Shown: positions 1-6,528 of the stretch, piece by piece
Numbering within the stretch: the first letter of the stretch is position 1
Layout: every line of letters begins with the position of its first letter
Source of the DNA: Fibrobacter sp. UBA4375
Lineage (GTDB): Bacteria; Fibrobacterota; Fibrobacteria; Fibrobacterales; Fibrobacteraceae
Length of the DNA stretch: 9,484 nucleotides
Reading direction: 5' to 3'
NCBI GenBank assembly: GCA_002391195.1
Contig: DGRZ01000058.1
Span: forward strand, 23,274 to 32,757
Made by a program: the position numbers and the translations under genes
Notes under the pieces: model-generated
Told to the model about the DNA's origin: nothing
Database searches by the model: none
The model's input: the letters and a program-made list of their open reading frames with translations, nothing else

Positions 1-1058
1 TCCGTCTGGAAAGCCTTGGGGTCTGCCGGATCAAAGTCCGTTTCGGAAACGTGCTTCAAGGGCACCAAAAATCCGGTCTCGCCGTCCACGATAATTTCAG
101 GAATGCCTCCCACCGCAGAACCTACCACCGGAGTGCCGCAGCTCATGGCTTCCAGGTTAATAATACCGAAGGGCTCGTAAAGCGAAGGGGTCGCGAAAAC
201 GGTAGCGTGGCTGTAAAGCACGCGAAGTTCCTCGTGAGGAACCGCCTCCTGAATCCACACCACGCCGTCGCGGGTCTTCTGCACCTCTTCGATAAGATTC
301 TTGCACTCGTCGGCAAGTTCGATGGTGTCAGGAGCGCCGGCACAGAGCACCACCTGGGCACTCTTGTCGATTTGCGGAATGGCCTGGATCAGCTGGCTGA
401 TGCCCTTCTGGCGAGTAATGCGGCCCACGAACAGCACATAGGGGCGTTTCGGATCCACTCCCCACTTGGTCAAAATATCTTCGTTGAAAGTCGGAGCATA
501 AAAGTCCGGATCGATGCCGTTGTAAATCACCTTCACCCGGTCTTCGGGCACGCCGTAAAGCTTCATCACGTCCCGTTTCATGCCCTGGCTTACGGCAATC
601 ACGCCGTCGGCAGCCTCATAGGCCGTGCGTTCAATCCAGCAGCTCATGGCATAGCCGCCATCGCCCAGCTGTTCCGCCTTCCAGGGGCGGTGGGGTTCCA
701 GCGAGTGGGTAGTGAGAATCAGCGGGCACTGCAAAAGACGACTGGCAAGCACTCCACCAAAGTGGCTATACCAAGTGTGGCAGTGAATGACATCGATATT
801 GTCGAGGGCTGCCGCCCACTGGAGGTTGATATCCAACGGCTTGAAAATTTTCTGGAAACGGTCGTCCTTCGGGTTCAGACCCAGCTTCCGCGAGAAACCA
901 ATCGCACGGATATTGTCCTCGTCAATATTCTGGTCGCCAAAACAGCGGGCTTCTATATGACAAAGTTTTGCCAGTTCCTGGGTCAGGAACTTGACGTGAA
1001 TACCTGCACCGCCGTAAATTTCCGGCGGAAACTCGTTAGTAAGAATTGCTGCGTTCAT
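1..1058 (-). CDS. glgA: Glycogen synthase, Corynebacterium GlgA/GlgM type (GT4), 3' end outside window
   Basis: The minus strand encodes 352 complete codons from ATG at 1058-1056 with no stop before the window edge, so the C-terminus is missing. The protein begins MNAAILTNEFPPEIYGGAGI, the nucleotide-sugar transferase start typical of the actinobacterial-type GlgA family. It keeps the GT-B donor-site signatures: VGR at 211-213 with Lys218 (VGRITRQKG), and the E-x7-E motif Glu295/Glu303 in EPFGIINLE, followed by the conserved AMSCGTPVVGS and GGIPEI. Residues 1-200 form the acceptor half with HCHTWYSHFGG near 92-101. The start is supported by the family N-terminus; only a weak GGTGG lies 5-6 bases upstream. 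By family knowledge it transfers glucose from ADP-glucose, either to alpha-glucan (glycogen synthase) or to glucose-1-phosphate, giving maltose-1-phosphate (mycobacterial GlgM). The sequence alone does not decide. It follows the hydrolase terminator, so it probably has its own promoter. Confidence 0.92.
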   Translation of the reverse strand, partial: MNAAILTNEFPPEIYGGAGIHVKFLTQELAKLCHIEARCFGDQNIDEDNIRAIGFSRKLGLNPKDDRFQKIFKPLDINLQWAAALDNIDVIHCHTWYSHFGGVLASRLLQCPLILTTHSLEPHRPWKAEQLGDGGYAMSCWIERTAYEAADGVIAVSQGMKRDVMKLYGVPEDRVKVIYNGIDPDFYAPTFNEDILTKWGVDPKRPYVLFVGRITRQKGISQLIQAIPQIDKSAQVVLCAGAPDTIELADECKNLIEEVQKTRDGVVWIQEAVPHEELRVLYSHATVFATPSLYEPFGIINLEAMSCGTPVVGSAVGGIPEIIVDGETGFLVPLKHVSETDFDPADPKAFQT

Positions 1059-1094
1059 AATAGCCACCCAATAGTTGGACCCTAAAGTCTTATT

Positions 1095-1136
1095 GTAAAA
1101 AATATAAAAACACTCTGTCTGGGTAGGCAGAGTGTT
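1095..1136 (-). terminator. Rho-independent terminator of the lipoprotein hydrolase gene
   Basis: The arms AACACTCTG (1109-1117) and CAGAGTGTT (1128-1136) are perfect complements. The stem extends inward through one G-U wobble to a GGGT tetraloop (12 pairs). Read on the minus strand, the stem is followed by a T-rich stretch (1108-1095) with runs of five and six T. It starts 22 bases after the hydrolase stop codon and lies 50 bases before the glgA start, so it separates the two transcription units. On the plus strand no T-run follows, so it is one-directional. Confidence 0.9.
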
Positions 1137-1157
1137 CAAGAGAGAGATAAGCCGATT

Positions 1158-2297
1158 CTAGTTAAAATTCTTGCAGGTTCCTTTCCAGTTACCGGACTCG
1201 CCGATAATCGGACCGTTAATATACTTGCCATTCATGCCGACAAAATCTGCCTTACGCCAGTCTTCGCCTCCCAGGTGCCACCGCATCCAAGAAATGGTCG
1301 CGGCCATGCCGCCCCAAGAGCCCGATCCATGACCCCAGCCGCATTCCTTTTGCCAAGGTGTAACATCATAGCACTCAGTACCCGTTCCACCGGTCATCTC
1401 TATGAGGCATGCGGGAGCACTTACATCGGCCCTGTTGTAATCATTTTCAGCATTGCCACGTTCCATACCACCTTCGCCATAAAGAATCGCAATGCTCTTG
1501 TTCGCAGGAACCTGATTGGCACCGGGATTATCCCAGGCACCGCTGTTGTTAAGGAACGCAGTAAGAACACGCTCATCCTTAATAAGGGCCCGCTCAGATT
1601 CAAGGCCTCCCATGGAATGACCGGAGCAACCAACCGTATTTATATCAAGCTTACCAAACAACGGGCTTGCGGCATTTTTGTTCTGCTCATCAAGCCAATT
1701 CATGGCAGCAATAGCCTTGGAACCATCGCCAGGAGAACTACTCAATGCAAGAACCACAAAGCCGTGAGACGCAAGACGACGGATTATTCCCTCGTATGCT
1801 CCAGGAGCGGTTCCGCCTCCCGGCCCCCAAATTACTACGGCATGTTTTTGATTTGGATTACTTGTCATATGCGTGGGGTACGCAAGAATTCCCTCTCCAT
1901 CGGCACCGGTGCCGGTTTTGTATTCAACCGACATGAAATTTTTTTCTTCTTCAGTATCGTTTGCGAGGAATATTTTCGGGACTGCAGGCTCTCCGCTAGA
2001 ACTGGACTCTACACCCGTAGCATCGCTAGAGCTGCTTTCCAATACGGTCGCTTCGCTGGAGCTGGATTCACCAAAACTAGAATTACTAGAATTGCCAGAT
2101 TCTTCCGATGCGCCATTATCTCCAACCTGTCCCTGACCTCCTTCAATCTGTCCCCCTTCACCTAGATCTTCTTGAACCAAATCATCAGCAGCTTCGATAG
2201 GCGCGGGTTTGGTGACATCATCGCAAGCAGCCATCGCAAAGGCGGCTCCAACCACAATCAATCCTTTTACAAAAACCTTGAGGTTTTTCAATTTCAT
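1158..2297 (-). CDS. Secreted lipoprotein alpha/beta-hydrolase (cutinase/chlorophyllase/PETase-like esterase)
   Basis: This is a 379-residue protein with ATG at 2297-2295 and AGGAG at 2303-2307, five bases away. Residues 1-25 are a lipoprotein signal: a basic start, a hydrophobic core, then MAAC with Cys25 as the lipidated residue, followed by Asp-Asp. Residues 26-107 are an acidic, Gly- and Ser-rich linker containing three 10-residue ESSSS repeats. The hydrolase domain runs from about 120 to 345: oxyanion-type loop WGPGGGT (157-163), RLASHGFVVLAL (174-185), nucleophile elbow GHSMG with Ser228, and probable catalytic His323 in GWGHGSGSWGG. The catalytic acid is not obvious; Glu275, Glu279 and Asp286 are candidates. 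Cys297, Cys309, Cys319 and Cys375 could form disulfides, as expected outside the cytoplasm. The fold resembles the dienelactone-hydrolase/cutinase superfamily. A plausible job is removing ester groups from plant polymers at the cell surface, but the substrate is inferred, not shown. Confidence 0.85.
   Translation of the reverse strand: MKLKNLKVFVKGLIVVGAAFAMAACDDVTKPAPIEAADDLVQEDLGEGGQIEGGQGQVGDNGASEESGNSSNSSFGESSSSEATVLESSSSDATGVESSSSGEPAVPKIFLANDTEEEKNFMSVEYKTGTGADGEGILAYPTHMTSNPNQKHAVVIWGPGGGTAPGAYEGIIRRLASHGFVVLALSSSPGDGSKAIAAMNWLDEQNKNAASPLFGKLDINTVGCSGHSMGGLESERALIKDERVLTAFLNNSGAWDNPGANQVPANKSIAILYGEGGMERGNAENDYNRADVSAPACLIEMTGGTGTECYDVTPWQKECGWGHGSGSWGGMAATISWMRWHLGGEDWRKADFVGMNGKYINGPIIGESGNWKGTCKNFN
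1980..2069 (-). repeat. Three 30-base tandem repeats encoding ESSSS linker units
   Basis: Residues 77-106 of the hydrolase consist of three units exactly ten residues apart: ESSSSEATVL, ESSSSDATGV and ESSSSGEPAV. They form the flexible spacer between lipid anchor and enzyme. Serine-run linkers of this kind are characteristic of Fibrobacter secreted proteins. The unit copies differ in sequence, so this is an old or drifting repeat rather than a fresh slippage product. Confidence 0.85.
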
Positions 2298-2448
2298 CGT
2301 ATCTCCTTTTGTTTCCCATCACGTAAATAAAATTACATTGGAAAAAAACAAAAGAAAAGCTACGGGCTAGAGCTGCCGTGGACAAATAGTCCATGTACAA
2401 CAGCAACCTGCGGAAAAAATGCAAATTTCCAAGAAAAAGTTTTTGTAT

Positions 2449-2467
2449 ACGGCGCCGTCAAAACGGC
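2449..2467. promoter_or_regulatory. Clustered palindromic half-sites between folE and the hydrolase gene
   Basis: The gap 2298-2499 is AT-rich and contains ACGGCGCCGT (2449-2458), a perfect 10-base palindrome. It overlaps a hairpin GCCGT-CAAA-ACGGC (2454-2467), so ACGGC half-sites occur in alternating orientation at 2449, 2454 and 2463. It lies 33 bases after the folE stop and about 150 bases before the hydrolase start. No proper T-run follows on either strand, so it is a poor intrinsic terminator. An operator or a weak folE terminator are both possible. A second short inverted repeat, TGGAC-5-GTCCA, sits at 2379-2393. I could not identify a convincing -35/-10 pair for the hydrolase gene. Confidence 0.3.
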
Positions 2468-2499
2468 TAAAAGATTTTTACAAAAAATAACCAGAAAAA

Positions 2500-3066
2500 T
2501 TAACGCGGGGCATATATGCGGGACATAAATTCCGCACGGGTCTTCTCGTCGGTCTTGAAACGGCCCAGAAGCTGGGTGGTGACCATGGTGGCACCGGGCT
2601 TTTTCACCCCGCGCATGGTCATGCACATGTGAGATGCTTCCAGTACAACAGCCACGCCCTTCGGGTTCAGCTCCTTCTGGATGAGTTCCGCTATCTGGCG
2701 GGTCATACGCTCTTGAATTTGCGGGAAGCGAGCATAGAACTCCACCACTCGGGGAATTTTTGACAGTCCCACCACGCAGTCACCCGGAATGTAGGCCACA
2801 TGGGCCTTGCCCGTAAACGGCAAAAAGTGATGTTCGCACATGCTGGCAAACTCGATGTCCGGCACGATAATCATCTCGTCGTACTTTTCGTGAAAGCGCG
2901 TCTTGAGGATATCCTCGGCTTTCATTTCACCCGAAAGTCCAGTCATGAGTTCGGCGTACATCTTCGCCACACGACGGGGCGTTTCCAGCAATCCTTCGCG
3001 GTTCGGATCTTCGCCCATGCCGGTAAGAATCATCCGAAATCCGTCTTCCATCATCTTTAAATTCAT
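2500..3066 (-). CDS. folE: GTP cyclohydrolase I
   Basis: The 188-residue protein converts GTP to 7,8-dihydroneopterin triphosphate plus formate, the first step towards tetrahydrofolate and also the source for queuosine-type precursors; it acts in the cytoplasm as a homodecamer. Zinc ligands are visible as Cys77, His80 (MCEHHFLPF) and Cys148 (SHMCMTMRGV). Their spacing matches Cys110/His113/Cys181 of the E. coli enzyme exactly, and His79 and His146 match the catalytic histidines. GDCVVGLSKIPRVVEFYARF (96-115) is also conserved. It is a zinc-dependent type IA enzyme, slightly shorter at the N-terminus than E. coli FolE. The ATG at 3066 is chosen because AGGA at 3074-3077 is seven bases upstream and overlaps the preceding stop codon. 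The gap to the nitroreductase gene is only 12 bases, so the two are almost certainly cotranscribed and may be translationally coupled. Confidence 0.97.
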   Translation of the reverse strand: MNLKMMEDGFRMILTGMGEDPNREGLLETPRRVAKMYAELMTGLSGEMKAEDILKTRFHEKYDEMIIVPDIEFASMCEHHFLPFTGKAHVAYIPGDCVVGLSKIPRVVEFYARFPQIQERMTRQIAELIQKELNPKGVAVVLEASHMCMTMRGVKKPGATMVTTQLLGRFKTDEKTRAEFMSRIYAPR

Positions 3067-3078
3067 CTGGCTATCCTT

Positions 3079-3669
3079 TTACACAAACACCACTTCGTTG
3101 CCGACGCGAGGAGACTCGTTTCGATTCGGGAGGCCGCTTTCGGTGTCGGCGTAACCAACGGCGACAGAAGCATACACCCGCTCATCTTCACGCAAGCCGA
3201 GGCCACGCAGGTATTCCAAAATCGTCGAGTCTTCGTTCAGCCACTTGAGCTGGTTGATGTAGCAGCTACCCAGGTCCAGCTCATTGGCCGCAAGCATCAT
3301 GTTTTCTACAGCGCAGGCCACGTCGGCCATGTTGTTGCCGTAATCCTTCTTGTTCGCCACCACGATAAGTACCGGCGCAGTGTAGCAGAAAGAGTAATTT
3401 CCCTTGCGGGCAAGGGTGATAGAATTCTTGAGGCTCTTGTACAGGTCTTCGCGAAGTTCCATCTTCGCGAACGCGGCCTGAACCAGCTCCTTGAGCTTAG
3501 CGATTACAGCCCCATCCGAAATCACGAAGAAGTGATTCGTCTGGGCATTACCGCCGGTAGGTCCAAAACGCCCCGCCTCAACAATGGCCTGCAGCTTTTC
3601 CATTTCCACAGGTTGTGCCTTGAACTTGCGGGTGCTGCGTCGTGTGCGTATGGCTTCGAGAGTGTTCAT
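3079..3669 (-). CDS. Nitroreductase family FMN-dependent oxidoreductase
   Basis: This 196-residue protein has the nitroreductase fold signatures. The N-terminal FMN-phosphate motif is RTRRSTRKF (8-16); GPTGGNAQTNHFFVI (36-50) matches the usual flavin-contacting PSxxNxQPW-type segment; and DVACAVENMMLAANELDLGSCYI (116-138) is the typical central helix followed by the Gly-rich turn. The length is normal for the family. It probably reduces a quinone, nitro or enone substrate with NAD(P)H as a cytosolic dimer; the physiological substrate cannot be read from sequence. ATG at 3669 is preceded by AAGGA (3677-3681) seven bases away. It is the first gene of a two-gene unit with folE. Upstream lie mosaic dispersed repeats, so the promoter is either within that 91-base gap or further up at argA. 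Confidence 0.9.
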   Translation of the reverse strand: MNTLEAIRTRRSTRKFKAQPVEMEKLQAIVEAGRFGPTGGNAQTNHFFVISDGAVIAKLKELVQAAFAKMELREDLYKSLKNSITLARKGNYSFCYTAPVLIVVANKKDYGNNMADVACAVENMMLAANELDLGSCYINQLKWLNEDSTILEYLRGLGLREDERVYASVAVGYADTESGLPNRNESPRVGNEVVFV

Positions 3670-3681
3670 GTTTTTTTCCTT

Positions 3682-3760
3682 GGAGATCCCCGCCTTCGCG
3701 GGGATGACAAATGAAGACTCAGGATGACGCGGAGCCTGCCCTGAGCTTGTCGAATGGGCG
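3682..3760. repeat. Mosaic of dispersed intergenic repeat motifs
   Basis: The gap between argA and the nitroreductase gene holds three adjoining motifs that I recognise as short repeats scattered through many bacterial genomes. They are a perfect inverted repeat ATCCCCGC / GCGGGGAT around CTTC (3686-3705, with flanking TGAC), a GTCATCCTGAG-type segment (reverse strand, about 3719-3729), and a TTCGACAAGCTCAGGGC segment (reverse strand, 3738-3754). The last ends directly against the argA stop codon. Their copy number in this genome cannot be seen from one window. The first hairpin could also attenuate transcription, but no T-run of terminator type follows it. Confidence 0.65.
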
Positions 3761-5119
3761 TCACTTGTCCAGCGGCATAACCAAGATACGAGATTTCCGC
3801 TTGGTGTTGTAATGTTCCCGCTTGCTCTTCGGCAAATCCTCTACGGAGCCGTCTTCGAATCCGAAGGGGTAGAACCAGTCCAAAGCCTGGGTAGTGAGCA
3901 GGAACAGTTTCTTGTAGCCCTTCATCCGGCCAACCGAAATCAAGTGCCGCACGATAGCGTCTCCAATGCCAGACTTGCGGTAGTTGGCCGCCACGGCAAT
4001 GGCGGCCACTTCGGCCATGCCATCTTCGAACTCGTGCAAAGCGCCACAGCCGTGGATGCTGTTGTCGATGCTATAGACCACGTAGTCCTTGAGCTTTTCG
4101 GAAATGCTCTCCTGGGTCCTGGGCACCAGGTAACCCTTCGCGATATAGTCCTGCATGATCCGCAAGATATCGGGAATGTCTTCCATGTTGGCGGGCCGGA
4201 TGCTGGAATACTGGTTCGCGTACACCATGGTTCCGTCGCCCCTGGCGCTAAATACTTCTTGCAGCACACTGCCCTGGAACTCGCCGCTCAGCAGGTGAAC
4301 ACGGTTCGCGCCAGCCTCGCAAGCGTTGATGGCATTCTGCAGATAATCCTTCTGGGCAAAGTTCAGCTTATCGGCATTCAGTTCCAGAAGTTCCTTGGCC
4401 TGGTCCACGTCCAAAGCCGAAATCACGCCACTATCGGTAGGTTCCAGATACTTGGTGTTCTTGCCGGTAGCAAGGCCTTCTAGCTTAATACCGTTCTCAC
4501 TGCCGATAAAGAACAGCTTGCCCACCTGCATGTACTTGCAGAGTTCCGTAGCCAGTTCCGTAGAACTGATGTTGTAGGCCTGACCCAACTTGTTCCAGCC
4601 GATAGGCGGAATAATAGGCACGAACTTCTCGTTCAGAAGCTGCTCCAGAATGTCCCGCTGGATCCGTTCGATCCGGCCGGTCCGCATATAATCTACACCT
4701 TCGATGACCCCAAGACTCCGAGCCAGCACCCAGTTTCCCTGGATGCCGCTCAGGCCGCTGGCCGTCAGGTGACTCATAATCCTCTGGGCAACACCCAAAG
4801 ACGCCTGCTCTATCAGGGGCAGGGCCTCTTCGCTGGTAAGCCGCACGCCACCTTCGAACTTGGACTCGATTTCCCAAGCCTTCAGCTGGGCGTCAATGCT
4901 GTTCCTGGTTCCAGGCACGATAATGATTCGGATTCCCGCCTTGTGCAACAAGGCGATATCCCGCATGAGCACAGGGAACAGCGGGTGGTCCATAAGGCCG
5001 TCTTCAATCTTCAATACAAAGAGCTGGCCCTTGAACCGGTCCATATAGCCGAAGACTTCCCGGATAAACCCGGAAACTTCGAAATGCTGGGAATAAAAAT
5101 CGGACACAGTATTGCTCAT
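3761..5119 (-). CDS. argA: N-acetylglutamate synthase (amino-acid N-acetyltransferase), ArgA type
   Basis: This 452-residue protein has two domains, as in E. coli ArgA (443 residues). Residues about 29-290 form an amino-acid-kinase-like domain (KGQLFVLKIEDGLM, then LHKAGIRIIIVPGTRNSIDAQL). Residues about 304-450 form a GNAT acetyltransferase domain starting at YSSIRPANMEDI. The acetyl-CoA loop is RKSGIG (381-386) in VAAIAVAANYRKSGIG, followed by LFLLTTQALDWFYPFGFE (405-422). The kinase glycine loops are degenerate (IEDG and PGTRN instead of GG and GGGP), which fits ArgA, where this half serves arginine feedback and assembly rather than phosphorylation. It makes N-acetyl-L-glutamate from acetyl-CoA and glutamate, the first step of arginine synthesis, in the cytosol. 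No Shine-Dalgarno is visible; the start is preceded by an AT-rich leader. The upstream neighbour has its own terminator, so argA probably starts a transcript that may run into the nitroreductase-folE pair. Confidence 0.95.
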   Translation of the reverse strand: MSNTVSDFYSQHFEVSGFIREVFGYMDRFKGQLFVLKIEDGLMDHPLFPVLMRDIALLHKAGIRIIIVPGTRNSIDAQLKAWEIESKFEGGVRLTSEEALPLIEQASLGVAQRIMSHLTASGLSGIQGNWVLARSLGVIEGVDYMRTGRIERIQRDILEQLLNEKFVPIIPPIGWNKLGQAYNISSTELATELCKYMQVGKLFFIGSENGIKLEGLATGKNTKYLEPTDSGVISALDVDQAKELLELNADKLNFAQKDYLQNAINACEAGANRVHLLSGEFQGSVLQEVFSARGDGTMVYANQYSSIRPANMEDIPDILRIMQDYIAKGYLVPRTQESISEKLKDYVVYSIDNSIHGCGALHEFEDGMAEVAAIAVAANYRKSGIGDAIVRHLISVGRMKGYKKLFLLTTQALDWFYPFGFEDGSVEDLPKSKREHYNTKRKSRILVMPLDK

Positions 5120-5150
5120 AGTTCAAAAAATAATAAATCTTACTTATAAC

Positions 5151-5177
5151 AAAAGACGCAGGGTGACCCGCGCCTTT
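5151..5177 (-). terminator. Terminator of the FKBP lipoprotein gene
   Basis: Read on the minus strand, an 11-pair stem (5177-5167 with 5162-5152), including two G-U pairs and a four-base loop TCAC, ends in TTTTGTT. It begins 22 bases after the FKBP stop codon and ends about 30 bases before argA. The wobble pairs become A-C mismatches on the plus strand, so it works in one direction only. The T-run is short, so it may be leaky. Confidence 0.7.
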
Positions 5178-5199
5178 ATTAAAACTTGTCTATCGCGAC

Positions 5200-6372
5200 C
5201 TATTGCTTGGCAGCCGGTTTGGCGGCAGGCTTTGCAGGAGCTGCTGCGGGTTTTGCCTCGGCGGCCGGTTTTGCAGCAGGAGCTGCCTTCGCGGCAGGCG
5301 CGGCCTTGGCAGGAGCGGCGGCAGGCTTGGCCGGAGCAGCCTTTGCTGTATCGGCAGGTGCGGCAGCAGGTTTTGCGGCAGGAGCTGCCTTCGCCGTGTC
5401 CGCAGGAGCGGCGGCAGCAGGCTTGGCTTCGGCCTTAGCAGCAGGAACTGCGGCAGGCGCGGCCTTGGTGCTATCCGCAGGAGCAGCGGCGGGAGCGGCG
5501 GCGGGAGCGGCGGCAGGTTTAGACGTATCTGCGGGAGCGGTAGCTGCAGCGGCATTTGCGGCGCTATCAGCAGGAGCCGCTGCGGCGCTGTCAGCCGGAA
5601 CAGCCGTAGAATCCACAGGCGGAACTTCGGCATAGACCTTCAACAGTTCCACTTCGAAAATCAGGAGGGCATTGCCAGGAATGGTAGGCGGAACACCGGC
5701 TTCGCCGTAGGCCAGGGCGCTGGGAATCCAAGCCTTCACCTTGTCCCCTTCTTTCATGACCTGGAGCAGGTCTTGCCAACCTTCGATGACTGCGCCTACG
5801 GGGAACTCCAGAGGTTCACCACGCTTGACGCTGTTGTCAAACTGTGTGCCGTCTAACAAAGCCCCGATGTAATGCACCTGAACCTTGTCCGTCACCTTTG
5901 GCGAAATGCCCGTGCCAGCCTTAAGCACGCGATATTGTACGCCCTTGGGCGTCACCTTCACTGTAGAATCCAGAACATTCTTGGCGAGGAATGCAGCCTG
6001 GTCTTCCAGAGCCTTGGCGGCGGCAGCCTTCTCGTCGTCCTCTTTCTGCTTCTGCATGCGGAGCAGCAAGTCTTGCAGGGCCGACTCCGAAGCGGAATCC
6101 GACAGCAGAACCTTGCGGGCAGGGTCCACTTCGTCCTGGAGGGCAAGCATCAGCACGTCCATCTTGACTGGAACATTGATATTGGCGATAGCCTTTCCCA
6201 AGTCCATGCCCAAGGCATAGCTGTAACGGTCCACGGCGCTGTCCAGGGAAACCTGGGGAGCGGGGGCGGCAACAGGCTCGGCGGGTTCCACCACCGGCTG
6301 CGGGTTATTGCCACCGCAGGCGACCAAAACGGCACCTGCAGCAAGACCAAAAGAATAGCGAATCAGGTTCAT
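5200..6372 (-). CDS. FKBP-type peptidyl-prolyl cis-trans isomerase lipoprotein (FkpA/Mip-like) with Ala/Pro/Lys-rich tail
   Basis: This 390-residue protein starts at ATG 6372, with AGGAG at 6377-6381. Residues 1-19 are a lipoprotein signal (lipobox LVAC, Cys19) followed by Gly-Gly, which would send it to the outer membrane under the E. coli sorting rule. Residues about 44-130 are helical and carry YSYALGMDLGKAI (50-62), as in the FKBP N-terminal dimerisation domain. Residues about 143-247 are the catalytic FKBP domain. Residues matching the FKBP12 pocket are present: Tyr168, Phe178, Asp179, Val195-Ile196, Trp199, Tyr222 and Phe239. An active prolyl isomerase and chaperone of periplasmic or surface proteins is therefore expected. 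Residues 251-390 form an unusual low-complexity tail, almost only Ala, Pro, Lys, Asp, Ser and Thr; FkpA and Mip normally end at the FKBP domain. The gene stands alone between its own terminator and a divergent plus-strand promoter region. Confidence 0.93.
   Translation of the reverse strand: MNLIRYSFGLAAGAVLVACGGNNPQPVVEPAEPVAAPAPQVSLDSAVDRYSYALGMDLGKAIANINVPVKMDVLMLALQDEVDPARKVLLSDSASESALQDLLLRMQKQKEDDEKAAAAKALEDQAAFLAKNVLDSTVKVTPKGVQYRVLKAGTGISPKVTDKVQVHYIGALLDGTQFDNSVKRGEPLEFPVGAVIEGWQDLLQVMKEGDKVKAWIPSALAYGEAGVPPTIPGNALLIFEVELLKVYAEVPPVDSTAVPADSAAAAPADSAANAAAATAPADTSKPAAAPAAAPAAAPADSTKAAPAAVPAAKAEAKPAAAAPADTAKAAPAAKPAAAPADTAKAAPAKPAAAPAKAAPAAKAAPAAKPAAEAKPAAAPAKPAAKPAAKQ
5203..5610 (-). 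repeat. Low-complexity repeat region encoding the FKBP Ala/Pro/Lys tail
   Basis: This stretch codes for residues 255-390 and is GC-rich compared with its surroundings. PADTAKAAPA occurs at residues 323-332 and 339-348, and shorter PADS/PADT and AAPAAKPAAA units recur throughout. Lysine is concentrated in the last 90 residues, giving a cationic end, while the first 45 tail residues carry only Asp. The repetitive DNA is prone to slippage. The open frames seen on the opposite strand here are a by-product of this composition. Confidence 0.85.
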
Positions 6373-6500
6373 AAAACTCCTTTTGGATTACGTATGTAAC
6401 CCATATCACGGTTAAATTAGCTTTTTTTTACAGGAAATTTGCGGAATTGTGCGTTTTTTCACATAAAACCACATTTGTAAACAAAAAACAACGAAAAACC

Positions 6501-6528
6501 TTTAAAATCCAGAAGAATTTGTTATATT
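6501..6528 (+). promoter_or_regulatory. Promoter of the plus-strand small gene
   Basis: TTTAAA (6501-6506) and TATATT (6523-6528) are separated by 16 bases and resemble sigma-70 -35 and -10 boxes. The predicted transcription start is near 6535, about 30 bases before the ATG. The -10 segment TATATTTG also fits the Bacteroidota -7 consensus TAnnTTTG, although no matching -33 TTTG is seen. The whole gap 6373-6564 lies between divergent genes and must also hold the FKBP promoter, which I could not place. Confidence 0.55.

Noticed and set aside
51..1085. Long plus-strand open frame (344 residues) opposite the glycogen synthase
   Set aside because: The opposite strand encodes a protein with clear GT4 motifs over the whole length. 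The plus-strand translation is His-rich, has no recognisable motif and starts without a ribosome site.
1275..2165. Plus-strand open frame of 296 residues opposite the hydrolase
   Set aside because: It is antisense to a gene with a lipobox, serine elbow and terminator. Its translation has no domain, and the frame is a codon-bias shadow.
3812..4483. Plus-strand open frame of 223 residues opposite argA
   Set aside because: It lies within a well-conserved ArgA gene on the other strand, and its translation shows no family features.
5186..5635. Plus-strand Ala/Gly-rich open frame resembling a glycine-rich structural protein
   Set aside because: It is the complement of the FKBP Ala/Pro/Lys repeat. 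GCN codons read backwards give Gly, Ala, Ser and Cys codons without stops, so the frame is a composition artefact.
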